From positions 2,392,001 to 2,456,000 of the forward strand of contig CANJKZ010000922.1 of assembly GCA_947471745.1 (NCBI GenBank): a stretch of 64,000 nt of DNA, given 5' to 3'. A program made the position numbers and the translations under genes. Origin of the DNA: Closterium sp. Naga37s-1. Taxonomy: Eukaryota > Streptophyta > Zygnematophyceae > Desmidiales > Closteriaceae. Shown piece after piece: positions 1-10,110 of this stretch (position 1 is its first letter; each line of letters begins with the position of its first letter). Below the pieces are notes generated by a model. It saw only the letters and a program-made list of their open reading frames with translations, had not been told where the DNA came from and did no database searches.

Positions 1-1552
1 GCAGGAGCAACGGACCCACTGGCGACTGGTGCAACAGGCTCACTGGCTACCGAAGCAAGGGCGACGGACTACAGGCGCTGCAGGCGACACGACAGCTACC
101 TTCACACAACCTCCCCCAGCTGCCCCACTCCCCTCTCACACACTCCCTGTTCAAACCCTAGCTCCACTCCCACAGCACCCCCCTTAAACCCTAAACCCTA
201 GGCTCCCACACACCCACCCCCCTCAGCGACAGCTGCAGCAGTGGGAGACGAGGGAGGAGGAGGAGCAAGGGGAGGAACACATAACCGCCACCCCCACACC
301 CGCCACCCCCATGCTCGGCACCCCACACCCCCCAGCACCACGGAATGCACGGGGGGGGGGGGGGGGAACGGGACGGGCTGCAGGTGCGGGCTGCTCCAGG
401 GGCGGCCGCTGCAGGTGCGGGCTGCTCCAGGGGCGGCTGCTGCAGTTGCTGGCTGCTCCAGGGGCGGCTGCTGCAGGTGCGGGCTGCTCCAGGGGCGGCT
501 GCTGCGGTTGAGGGCTGCTCCAGGGGCGGCTGCTGCAGGTGCAGGCTGCTCCAGGGGCGGCTGCTGCAGTTGCGGGCTGCTCCAGGGGCGGCTGCTGCAG
601 GTGCGGGCTGCTCCAGGGGCGGCTGCTGCGGTTGAGGGCTGCTCCAGGGGCGGCTGCTGCAGGTGCAGGCTGCTCCAGGGGCGGCTGCTGCAGTTGCGGG
701 CTGCTCCAGGGGCGGCTGCTGCAGGGGCGGCCGCTTCAGGGGCGGCTGCTGCAGGGGTAGCGGCTGCTGGGGCGGCTGCTGCAGTGGCGGCTGCTCCAGG
801 GGCTGCTGCTGCAGTGGTGGCTCCAGGGGCGGCTGCTGCAGTGACGGCTGCTCCAGGGGCGGCTGCTGCAGCGGCGGTTGCTCCAGGGGCGGCTGCTGCT
901 GGGGCGGCTGCTCCAGGGGCTGCTGCTGCAGTGGCGGCTCCAGGGGCGGCTGCTGCAGTGACGGCTGCTCCAGGGGCGGCGGCTCCAGGGGCGGCTGCTG
1001 CAGCGGCGGCTGCTCCAGGGGCGGCTGCTGCTGGGGCGGCTGCTGCTGGGGTGGCTGCTCCAGGGGCAGCTGCTGTTGCAAGGCAGGCCCGCGCGCTGCT
1101 GCAAAGCAGGCACGGGCGCAAGGGAGGCAGAGGCGGCGGCCAGGGGGGGGTGCGCCGCAACGAGCAGGTGACAGGGCCACAAGGGGCGGCAACGGAGCCG
1201 CTAGGGGCGGCAACGGGGCCGCGAAGAGCGGCGACGGGGCCGCTAGGGGCGGCAACGGGGCCGCTAAAGGCGGCGACGGTGCCGAGATGGGGCGGCGACA
1301 GGGCCGCGAAGTGTGGCGACGGGGCCACCGAGGGTAGCGCGAGGGGCCGTGAGAGGAGCAGCGACGGGGCCGCGAAGAGGCCGTGAGGGGCCGAGAAGGG
1401 CGGCGTCCGCGCGTCCGGGGCGCACGGCGTGCGGAAAACCGCCACGCGCCCCGAGCGCGTGGCGGGAAGAAAAAAGTGTCGCGCGCCACGGGGCGCGCGA
1501 CAGAAAAGAAAGCAGCGGAAGCACGTGGGGCCCACAGGCCAAGAGCGTAGTC
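1..1552 (-). repeat. GC-rich tandem-repeat leader of copia remnant G0
   Basis: Reading the minus strand from the primer-binding site, this is the leader of a short-LTR copia element whose gag would lie beyond the left edge. From about 390 to 730 it is a tandem array with a 31-bp period (core GCTGCTCCAGGGGCGGCTGC; starts at 390, 421, 452, 483). From about 730 to 1080 the units are shorter variants near 27-30 bp. Because 31 is not a multiple of 3, the long open frames on both strands shift continuously and are artefacts of GC-rich repeats lacking stops. 1100-1500 holds looser GGGGC/GGCGACGGGGCCG repeats. 1-190 shows nothing recognisable apart from a short CCCTAAA doublet near 185-201. Confidence 0.7.
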
Positions 1553-1564
1553 GCTCTGATTCCA

Positions 1565-1806
1565 TGTGAGAGAAGTAGGTAGAGTTAGGTGGGCTTGGGA
1601 GCCATATCTTAGGAGCCTTGGTAGTTAAGTTCGAGGGTGAGGAGAGTGTCGAGAAAGTTGTGAAGGGGAATGAGGGTTTCACTATAGGTTCAAGGGTACA
1701 AATATGAAAGAAGTGAAGCAAGGTGCACCACCTAACAAGCAAGGTAACTACACTAAGTCTACATTGCAGGCAGTTATAAAGTGATGTATACAATAACATT
1801 CTGACA
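1565..1806 (-). repeat. LTR of copia remnant G0, with adjacent PBS
   Basis: The segment starts TGTGAGAG and ends ATTCTGACA, the TG..CA pattern of an LTR. Immediately left, 1553-1564 is the reverse complement of TGGAATCAGAGC, a one-base variant of the plant initiator tRNA-Met primer-binding site. This orients the element to the minus strand with this LTR as its 5' LTR. The same ATTCTGACA end is seen in the LTR at 12752-12883. No partner LTR lies in the window, so the boundaries rest on motif and PBS placement only. Confidence 0.55.
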
Positions 1807-2344
1807 TAAGTTAGTTCTAGATAATGGCTTAGGATCCTTCTCACCTTGGAGTGGTAGGTAAAGCATGGCTTGCTGGCGGGTATCAACCTAGCTCCACTAG
1901 CTAGAGGAAAGGAGGGAGGAAAAAGAGAAACACAAACCCTAATAGAGTTTCAATTTCCCTAAAAAAAACTGTCCAAATCATGTTAGGTACTTTGGTGCAG
2001 ACGGTAGAAATCGAAGGTGGCGGATAAAAGGAGGCTGGCTCAATTCCTGCATGATCAATGTGAAGCTTGTTTTGAACCTCTACAGCTAATTAGTGTTTTT
2101 TTGTTTTTTGTTTTTTTTTTTTTCGCAAGAGTTCATAGTTCAAATACATTCCAGGGAGCTTTTGTAAAATGCTTCGCAACCCTAGGACGACCTTGTCGCC
2201 TCTTGTTCTGTTTGCCCCGTAAAATCACTTGAATTTCTATTAGGGAAAATAAACTGCTCGTGGGAATTGGACGCTAGCACGGAGAGATGTGCTTTTAAAA
2301 CCAGACACCACCTGAATTGAAAACCAGAAAACAGGGCGATTCGC
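1807..2344. other. Intergenic sequence, nothing recognised
   Basis: Lower-GC sequence between two copia remnants. It contains poly-T and poly-A runs near 2098-2123 and 1963-1969, and no ORF or repeat I can support. It may be the degraded 3' part of G1 or older host DNA. Confidence 0.4.
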
Positions 2345-3917
2345 CTAGGCGAATGCCGTTCGACGGAGCATCGTCAAGCTGGTCGACACAAAAGTCGCTC
2401 GACTGCGAAATTCGATGTGTCTGGGCGACACGAGCAAGGGGCGGCTACCTGACCTGACGCGGACACCTGAGGAGACGCAGCGACCTGAGGAGGCTCGGTA
2501 ACCAGTGTGTACAGACTCGACCCTGGCCGACGAGTGAACGTAGCCAGGTGACGCCCCGTCCGCGTGCACGTGCAGATCGACACACGCTGACCCCCAGGAG
2601 TGGTGGTAGTAACAGTCACCCTCAGCACTAAAAGACAAAGCATACATGGCAGAGATAATAACATCAAAGTCTAGGTCAAAGATGGCAACTCCCGACCTAA
2701 GCAACTCCGCCCAGCGAGGGCGCTCGACGTCATCACCAAACTCAGTGCGCCAGGCGTCGTCAAGGCGGGCAAAGCAGCGGCGCTCAGTGTGAAACCGCCC
2801 GCATGTCTTGCCCGCACGGGCACCCGTGCGAATGACATACGGGCAGGTCTCACTACCCTCGCCCGCCCCACGCTGAACCAACCACTCACGGAGCTGCTGA
2901 GGCGTCTGAGTCTCGCTCCGATGCTGCTGCTGCTGGCCCCGACCGCCACCAGGCCCTCCACACTGAGGTCCAGACCGACTACCACTAGTCCCACCGCCTC
3001 CACTGCCGCCATCCCCTCCGGTGCCTCCACCGCCACCACCACCTCCACCGCCTCCGCCTCCTCTACCGCTGCCCCCACTGCCACGCCCACTGCCACCTCC
3101 ACCACCACCGCTGCCTCCTCCACTACCCCGGCCACCCTTGCCCTTGCTGTTGCGGCGCTTCGTACTAGTCGAAGCAGCACCGACGTCCTCAGGGAACAGA
3201 GACGTCTGCAGCAGCAGCAGAGGCGAAGGAGGAGGAAAGGGGGGAGGGGGAGCACCCCTCAAAGAAAGGTGAGCGCGGGGTGCCACGAGCAGCACCTACA
3301 GCAACTGCACTAGTCTCAGCTGCGAGGAGATGCTGCTCGAGGAGGTCAACAGTGAGGGAAGTGGGGTCGAGGGTGAGGAAGTGGTCCCTGACAGAGCGAA
3401 GGGAGTCAGGGAGGCGAGTGACTATGAAGTAGAGGGTGATGAACATGGGGGGCTGGTTCGTGAGAAGGAAATCAGCAGGAACGGTAGCGCGGTAGCGAGC
3501 GTCGCTAGTGCGCAGGTGGGTAACCAGGTCCGCTACTGTGGCAAAAGCCGACAGCTCAGGGAACAGGTAGGGCAGTAGCAGTCTGCCAAGAGCAGCAGTG
3601 GCAGGGGAGGAGTAGCGAGCAACGACAGCGTCGTACAAGGCCTGTGCTGTCCTGTGCTCGCCAAAGTGAGCACATTCTGTTGCGGGCAAGTGGTTGCGAA
3701 TGGCCAAGCGGGCAGTAGCGTCACGAGAGAGCCACTGGGAACGAGTCGAAACGTCAGCTGTGGCGGGAGGGGCTGGAGCGGCACCGGACACGAGGTCAAA
3801 CAGCGAGACACTGTCCCGACTGTCACTCAGTAGGTACAGTTGCAGATCGTCGTGCCACGTGTCAAATGCTACAGGCCTACCCTCCGGGTCGAACGGGAGA
3901 ACTCGAAGCAACGCCAT
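2345..3917 (-). pseudogene. copia gag pseudogene of element G1
   Basis: Starting at 3917 the protein (MALLRVLPFDPEGRP..., DLQLYL) matches the N-terminal gag of F and E in this window: same length, same SQW, RYSSPA and RDHF landmarks. A frameshift near 3190-3200 moves the reading frame into a Gly-rich linker encoded by GGN repeats (about 3010-3140). This is followed by the family's unusual Cys/His motif (CPYVIRTG...CGRFH...CF, about 2770-2835) and the block AIFDLDFD. Next to the GDCYYHH block the sequence jumps to the TGRHLATFTRRPGSSLY block, which lies over 100 residues further on in F. An internal deletion has therefore removed the aspartic protease. The gene cannot be functional. Confidence 0.7.
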
Positions 3918-3930
3918 AGGGGCAGAGGAG

Positions 3931-5180
3931 CCTGGGGGGCCGCGGGGCCAAACAAGGGGCCGGTGGGCCTAGGGGGGGGGGGCCGAGGGGCCTAGGGGGG
4001 GGGGGGGGCGAGGGGCCTAGGGGGCCAAGGGGCCAAACAAGGGGCCGAGGGGCCTAGGGGGGCCGAGGGGCCAAACAAGGGGCCGGGGGGCCAGGTGCCG
4101 GTCTCTGAGGTGGGGCCGAGTGGCCTAGGGGCCGCGGGGCCAAACAGGGGGCCGGGGGGCCTAGAGGGGACCGAGGGGCCTAGGGGGCCGAGGGGCCAAA
4201 CAAGAGGCCGGGGGGGGGCGGGTGCCGGTCTCTGAGGTGGGGCCGAGGGGCCTAGGGGGCCGAGGGGCCAAACAAGGGGCCTAGGGGGCCGAGGGGCCAA
4301 AGGAGGGGCCGGGGGGGGGGGGCCGGGCGCCAATCTCTGAGGTGGGGCCGAGGGGCCAAACAAGGGGCCTAGGGGGCCGAGGGGCCAAAGTAGGGGCCGG
4401 GAGGCCGGGCGCCAATCTCTGAGGTGGGGCCGAGGGGCCTAGGGTCCGCGGGGCCAAACAAGGGGCCGGGGGGGCCTTGGGGGGGCCGAGGGGCCTAGGG
4501 GGCCGAGGGGCCAAAGTAGGGGCCTAGGAGGGCCGAGGGGCCAAAGTAGGGGCCGGGGGGCCGGGCGCCAATCTCTGAGGTGGGGCCGAAGGGCCTAGGG
4601 GCCGCGGGGCCAAACAAGGGGCCGGGGGGGACTTGGGGGGGGCCGAGGGGCCTAGGGGGCCGAGGGGCCAAACAAGGGGCCTAGGAAGGCCGAGGGGCCA
4701 AGTAGGGGCCGGGGGGCCGGGCGCCAGGCTCTGAGGTGGGGCCGAGGGGCCTAGGGGCCGCGGAGCCAAACAAGGGGCCGGGGGGGGCCTTGGGGAGGCC
4801 GAGGGGCCTAGGGGGCCGAGGGGCCAAACAAGGGGCCTAGGGGGGGGCCGAGGGGCCAAGTAGGGGCCGGGGGGCCAGGCGCCAGGCTCTGAGGTGGGGC
4901 CGAGGGGCCTAGGGGCCGCGGGGCCAAACAAGGGGCTGGGGGGGCCTTGGGGGGGCCGAGGGGCCTAGGGGGCCGAGGGGCCAAACAAGGGGCCTAGGGG
5001 GCCGAGGGGCCAAGTAGGGGCCGGGGGGCCGGGCTCCAGGCTCTGAGGTGGGGCCGAGGGGCCTAGGGGCCGCGGGGCCAAACAAGGGGCCGGGGGGGCC
5101 TTGGGGGGGGGCCGAGGGGCCTAGGGGGGCCGAGGGGCCAAAGTAGGGGCCGAGGGGCCTAGGGGCCGCGGGGCCAAACA
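3931..5180. repeat. GGGGCCGAGGGGCCTAGG tandem repeats (G1 leader, gag-proximal)
   Basis: Very G-rich on the plus strand. It is built from short GGGGCC(G/A)AGGGGCCTAGGGG units nested in a larger unit of roughly 85-165 bp, marked by recurring TCTGAGGTGGGGCCGAG (near 4105, 4230, 4335, 4417, 4572, 4722, 4887 and 5037). It contains long G homopolymers. The proline-rich open frames read here on the minus strand are repeat artefacts. Confidence 0.8.
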
Positions 5181-5975
5181 ATGGGGCCAGGCGCTGGGCA
5201 GGGACTGGTCTGGGTGCTGGGCAGGTACGGGGCCAGGCGCTGGGCAGGTACTGGGCCGGGCGCTGGGCAGTACGGAGCCGGGCGCTGGGCAGGTACGAGG
5301 ACTGGCGCTGGGCAGGTAAGGGGCCGGGCGCTGGGCAGGTACGGGGCCGGGCGCTGGGCGCGGAATGGGGCCGGGCGCGGGGCTAGGTACGGGGCCGGGC
5401 GCGGGCAAGAGACGGGGCCGAGCGCTGGGCGAAGGACGGGGCCAGGCGCGGGCTTGGTACGGGCCGGGCGACGGGCTAGGTACGGGCCGGACGCAGGCAG
5501 GAGACGAGGCCGGGTGCGGGCTAGGTACGGGCCGGGCGACGGGCTAGGTACGGGCCGGGCGCGGGCGTCGAAGTTGACGGGGCCAGTGGGGCCAAGGCGA
5601 CGGGCTAGGTACGGGCCGGGCGACGGGCTAGGTACGGGCCGGGCGACGGGCTAGGTACTGGCCGGGCGACGGGCTAGGTACTGGCTGCGCGCGGGCGTCG
5701 AAGTTGACGGGGGCCGAGGTGACGGGCTACGTACGGGCCGGGGGACGGGCTAGGTACGGGCCGGGCGACGCGCTAGGTACGGGCCGGGCGCGGGCGACAA
5801 AGACGACGGGGCCAGCAGGGCCGAGGCGACGGGCTACGTACGGGCCTGGCGACGAGCTAGGTACAGGCCGGGCGCGGGCGACGAAGTCGACGGGGCCAGC
5901 GGGGCCGAGGCGACGAGCTAGGTACGGGCCGGGCGACGGGCTAGGTACGGGCAGTGCAGTAGGTGGTGGGCCCAT
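5181..5975. repeat. CGGGCGACGGGCTAGGTACGGGC tandem repeats (G1 leader, PBS-proximal)
   Basis: A second, different tandem block in the same leader. 5181-5400 repeats GGCGCTGGGCAGGTACGGGG, and 5450-5975 repeats a unit of about 23-24 bp containing GGGCGACGGGCTAGGTACG. An interspersed longer motif (GGGCGTCGAAGTTGACGGGGCC or its GACAAAGACGACGG variant) recurs near 5565, 5690, 5790 and 5880. No coding potential is supported. Confidence 0.8.
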
Positions 5976-6013
5976 TGAGACTAGGTCCTAAGACTTAGTT
6001 GCTCTTAATACCG

Positions 6014-6173
6014 TGTTAGAATCTTAGGCGAGGATGATTGACTAGGAAACAAGGAAGGGTACAAGTAGAATGTCGAGAGAATTCTGTACCCCCTAAGGCT
6101 AAACCCACTATAGCCTAGACAAATGTAAACACATGAACGAAGCCTAGATATAACTAAGCATATATGTTTGACA
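6014..6173 (-). repeat. 5' LTR of copia remnant G1
   Basis: 160 bp from TGTTAGAATC to GTTTGACA. Read on the minus strand it has the block shared with the LTRs of E, F and G2: a CTATAGTGGG box followed by GGGGGTACA and, about 30 nt on, TTGTACCC, forming an inverted repeat. Confidence 0.6.
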
Positions 6174-6536
6174 AAGGTGAGTACAAGGCGTATTTATACT
6201 CAGAAATACATAGAAACAACATATAATCCGAACCTTCGGGAACGAGCTCTTCTAGAATAGATAATCACAAGTGCGCATAAGCACGCAAGCCCATTGGCAC
6301 TTCGGATTATGGCAAGATTATTCCTTGTACACCACTGTCGGTGCTGTCGGTGCCGTATAATGTAAATGTCGGTGCCGAAAATACCAAATAAGTGAAATAA
6401 TCGGAAAGCTCTAGAAAATAGAATAGTAGTCCGATTGAGGTGAAATAAAGTGCAAATGAAAGAGGAAAATATGGAGAATACGACGGAGTAAAATTATGGA
6501 AATGAGAAATATGTCGAACGTCGGCGTACTCTCACA
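6174..6536 (-). repeat. 3' LTR of gypsy element (end-truncated)
   Basis: 363 bp collinear with 11675-12037, ending in CTCTCACA and followed on the minus-strand upstream side by the polypurine tract GAGGGGGGAAG (6537-6548). The outermost ~37 bp of the partner LTR (11637-11674) are missing here at the junction with the G1 LTR. Confidence 0.85.
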
Positions 6537-6546
6537 CTTCCCCCCC

Positions 6547-9500
6547 TCAAATCTGGGTGGTAGATGTAACACCCTGCTTGACAAGATAGTCGCGGAGAGA
6601 ACGTCGGGCGCTACTCATGTCTTCTTCAGAGACCCAGCTGTCCTCAGAAGGATCATAGCCTTTCCAGCGTACGAGAAACTCCAGGGCGCCATGCCGACGA
6701 CGACGATGTGCAAGCACAGATTCAACCTCGTACTCAAGTTCATCATTCACGAGGACTGGAGGCGGCGGCGGAGGTTGGCGTCCCGTGTACAGCTTATTTG
6801 GATCTTGATAGGGTTTAAGAAGCTGCACGTGGAAGGCGTTATGAATCTTCCAAGAAGCTGGTAGGCGCAAGCGGAATGTGACTAGAGTGACCTGCTCTTC
6901 TACAAGGAAAGGTCCGCAGAAGCGAGGTCGTAACTTGGATGGAAGGTGACCAAGGTTGAGGTTGCATGTGTCGAGAAGCACATGGTCACCAACCGCAATG
7001 GTATGATCACGTCGATGGCGATCGGCCAAGCGTTTCTGTGAAGACTGTATGTCCTGTAGACGCTTGTGTGTCCGATCCCAAAGCTGCTGCATTGTGGTAA
7101 CGAAGTCGTGCGCGGGTTGGACAGTTGCAGGTACTGTCGGCTGTTGTGGAGTTAGTGGATGTCGTCCGTAACAGAGGAAAAATGGGGTCTTTTCTGTTGC
7201 GGCATGCTTCGCATTATTGTAGGCGAACTCCAACACCGGCAAGTGCAAGTCCCACTTGTTAATGTCGTCCTTGCACGCTGCGCGCAAGAGTTGTTCCACA
7301 ATTTGGTTCAAGCGCTCTGTCTGCCCATCGGTCTGGGGATGATATGCAGATGACATTGCTAGGCGTGTCCCCATGAGCGACATGAGCTCTTTCCAGAACT
7401 TGCTAGTAAACTTGGGGTCCCTGTCGGATTTGAGGGTTGTTGGGATGCCGTGCTGTGAGATGATGTGTTTGAGGAATAGCTGTGCCGTTTCCTCCGTGCG
7501 TGCGGTTGTATGTGTCGGAATGAAGTGTCCTATCTTTGAGAATTTGTCGATGACGACCAGGATGGCGTCATGCCCCGCGTTGGTAGGTGGTAAACCGGTG
7601 ATGAAATCCAAGCTGACCACTTGCCAAGGCTGTTCTGGGACGGGTAAAGGCTGAAGAAGTCCTGCTTTCTCCTGCTTACTGCTTTTCATCCGCTGGCACG
7701 TGTCGCACGAAGTGACAAACTTTTGCACGTCGTTTGCCATGTGAGGCCAGTAGTAGACTTTCGCAATCCCGGCAAGAGTCTTGTTACTCCCGAAGTGTCC
7801 AGCGTAGAGCACGTCATGGAATTCTTCGAGAAGCAACTGCCGAAGAGGCGGGTAGTTGGGTACCCATATCTTTGTTGATCCTTTGCCTAGTGCGACGTCG
7901 TGGTCCCACTGCAACAATTTCTTTTTCTCTGCTAAGGGAATCTCGGGGTCGATGGTATACCCGTGCGTGAAGAGTCCCTTGAGTAGCGGAATCATCCCCT
8001 CAATCTGTATGGCGGCAACGTGTCCAGGCCGGCTCAGTGCGTCTGCCTTATTCTTGTGTCCCGGCTTGTACACGATGTCGTAGTCGAAGTGCGTCTCGAG
8101 GAAGTCAATCCACCTGACTTGTCGTCTGGAGAGGGTCGGCTGCGTTTTCAGGTATTTTAGGCTGCAATGGTCAGTGTAGACCGTGGTCTTTATCCCTTCG
8201 AGGTAGCATCGCCATGTCTTGAATGCCGTGATGATCGCTAAGGCCTCTTTGTCGTGAATCGGGTAGTTGAGTTCTGCCCCGTGCAATTTTTTGCTGAGGT
8301 AGGCGATTGGTTGTAGTCCTTTCCCTTGGTCTTGCATCAAGACTGCTCCAACTGCTTGGTCGCTAGCGTCAGCTTCGATGACGTAGTCTTTTTCTGGATC
8401 TGGCAGGATCAGGACGGGTGCGGACGTGAGTGCGGTCTTCAACTGCTCCATGGCTTGTTGGTGCACATCCTCCCATTTGAACGGTGTATTCTTCTTCAGT
8501 AGATTGGTGAGAGGTGTTGCAATCTTCGCATACTGTGGCACGAACCGATTATAGTAGTTCGCAAAGCCAAGGAATTGCTGAAGTTCCTTCACGTTCTCCG
8601 GTGTCTTCCACGTACGTACGGCTTCGATCTTCTTTGGGTCGACATGGACTCCTTGAGCGCTCACCATGTGTCCAAGGAACTGAACTTTCTTCAAGGCAAA
8701 CTCGCTCTTGGATAGCTTGACGTAGAACTTCTCCCGTCGAAGTATCTCGAAGACACGTCGTAGGTGTTCGATGTGCTGCTTCATGTCCCTCGAGTAGATC
8801 AGGATGTCGTCCAGGTACACCACCACGCATTCGTCGAGTAGAGGCCTAAGAATATGGTTCATTTCGGCCTGGAATGTAGCGGGTGCGTTGGTGAGTCCGA
8901 ATGGCATGACGAGGTACTCGTAGGATCCGTATCATGTCCGAAACGCTGTCTTATGGATGGAGTTATCCGCCATCCGGATCTGCCAATATCCCGATCTCAA
9001 ATCGAGTTTTGAGAATATCGTGGCTCCACGAAGCTGGTCAAGTAGATCGTCGATCCGTGGAATCGGATACTTGTTCTTGATCGTCTGCTTGTTGAGGGCT
9101 CGGTAGTCGATGCACATGCGTAAGCTTCCGTCAGGTTTTGGTGTGAAAAGCACTGGTGCACCGTATGGTGATGTTGATGGTCGAATGAGTCCTTTGTCCA
9201 GAAGGTACTCGATCTGCTTCTTCATGTCGGCCAACTCGGTAGGGCTGAGTCGATATGGTGCTCGGAAGGTCGGTTTTGAACCAGGTTCTTCGATGATCTT
9301 GTGCTGGTGGGTTCGGTATGGCGGCAACTGGTCTGGAAGGTCGTCAGGGAGAACGTCTTCGAACTCTTCTAGAAGTTTCTGGATTGCTGGTGGAAGCTCG
9401 AGCGTTTTTCTCTCTCCTTCGTCCTCGTTGGTAACCAGTGCAACAATCCCTGTCATGGTTCGCTTCACGTCCTTCTTGAAGCGTGCGAGAGTCTCCTCCG

Positions 9501-10110
9501 GAATATCTCCCATGTTGCTCCAATTCGGAAGAGGAACTCTTCTGTCTTGATTGTAAATACTCGCCGTGCGGGTGACCCAGTTGATCTCGGGGTTGAACTT
9601 CTTCATAAAATCTCTCCCAAGAATCAAGTCTAGCCCTTTGATGTTGGTGACGGGTAGGGTCGGTTTCCAGCGAAGAGGACCCATCTGCAGGTGTAACGTT
9701 GCTTTGCCGTAGACTTGTAATTTGCTTCCGTCAACCATCGTAGCTGTGAAGTTTGAAGGCGTGTACTTCTCATTGATGCGTTCGAGGGTTGCTTTGTCGC
9801 ATACTGAATGGGATGCTCCGCTGTCCACGAGTGCTTGGAGGCGTCGTTCGTTGCAGATCACCTCGAGCAAAAGTGGTTGGCGTTGCTCGTTGTACCCGTT
9901 GATCGTCTCGTTGATTGGATCATAGGGCATTTCCCATAGCTCTGTGTTTTCTCCTGGGGTGGCAGATGGCCGGTCCTGCCGTTCCCTATTGCCATGATTT
10001 TTTGTTGTCGTCGACGACGTGGTTCTCGAGCTCGTAGTAGAATTCATAGATGGGGTAGATACCGTAGATGTTTCAGATGTTGCAGATGCATCTGTAGAGG
10101 AGGTTTGAGG
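6547..10110 (-). pseudogene. gypsy pol: protease, RT, RNase H, integrase, chromodomain
   Basis: Lies in the same frame as gag and is separated from it by one TGA (10111-10113). Domains in order: retropepsin-like LVDSGASHS (about 9810); reverse transcriptase from FRAPYRLSP to [12 protein letters not shown] and the catalytic [11 protein letters not shown] (near 8810); RNase H starting [13 protein letters not shown]; integrase with a HHCC zinc finger (H..., CDTCQRMK) and DDE residues in [18 protein letters not shown] and [11 protein letters not shown]; and a C-terminal chromodomain ([26 protein letters not shown]). A second TGA at about 8932-8934 falls inside RT between KTAFRT and YGSYEYLV, where the family has Arg. 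Everything else is open. The gene is a pseudogene by one or two nonsense codons. Confidence 0.88.

Larger units (their letters stand above)
2345..6173 (-). mobile_element. Truncated short-LTR copia element G1
   Basis: Minus-strand remnant of the same copia family as E and F. From right to left: 5' LTR 6014-6173, a degenerate PBS at 6001-6013 (reverse GGTATTAAGAGC), a 2.1-kb GC-rich repeat leader, then gag from 3917 to about 2600 and a scrap of the protease-integrase spacer to 2345. Integrase, RT and the 3' LTR are missing. Its 5' LTR abuts the 3' LTR of the gypsy element at 6173/6174, and the terminal ~37 bp of that gypsy LTR are absent there. G1 therefore probably inserted into the gypsy LTR and later lost its own left half together with the gypsy end. 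Confidence 0.65.

Noticed and set aside
181-201. Telomere
   Set aside because: Only two to three CCCTAAA-like units; this may be a telo-box or chance. It is not a terminal array.
390-730. CRISPR-like regular repeat spacing
   Set aside because: The units abut with no unique spacers and the genome is eukaryotic; this is an ordinary minisatellite.
191-1489. Long overlapping ORFs on both strands in the GC-rich repeats
   Set aside because: They follow a 31-bp repeat that shifts frame every unit; very GC-rich DNA simply lacks stops. No domains and no conserved start.
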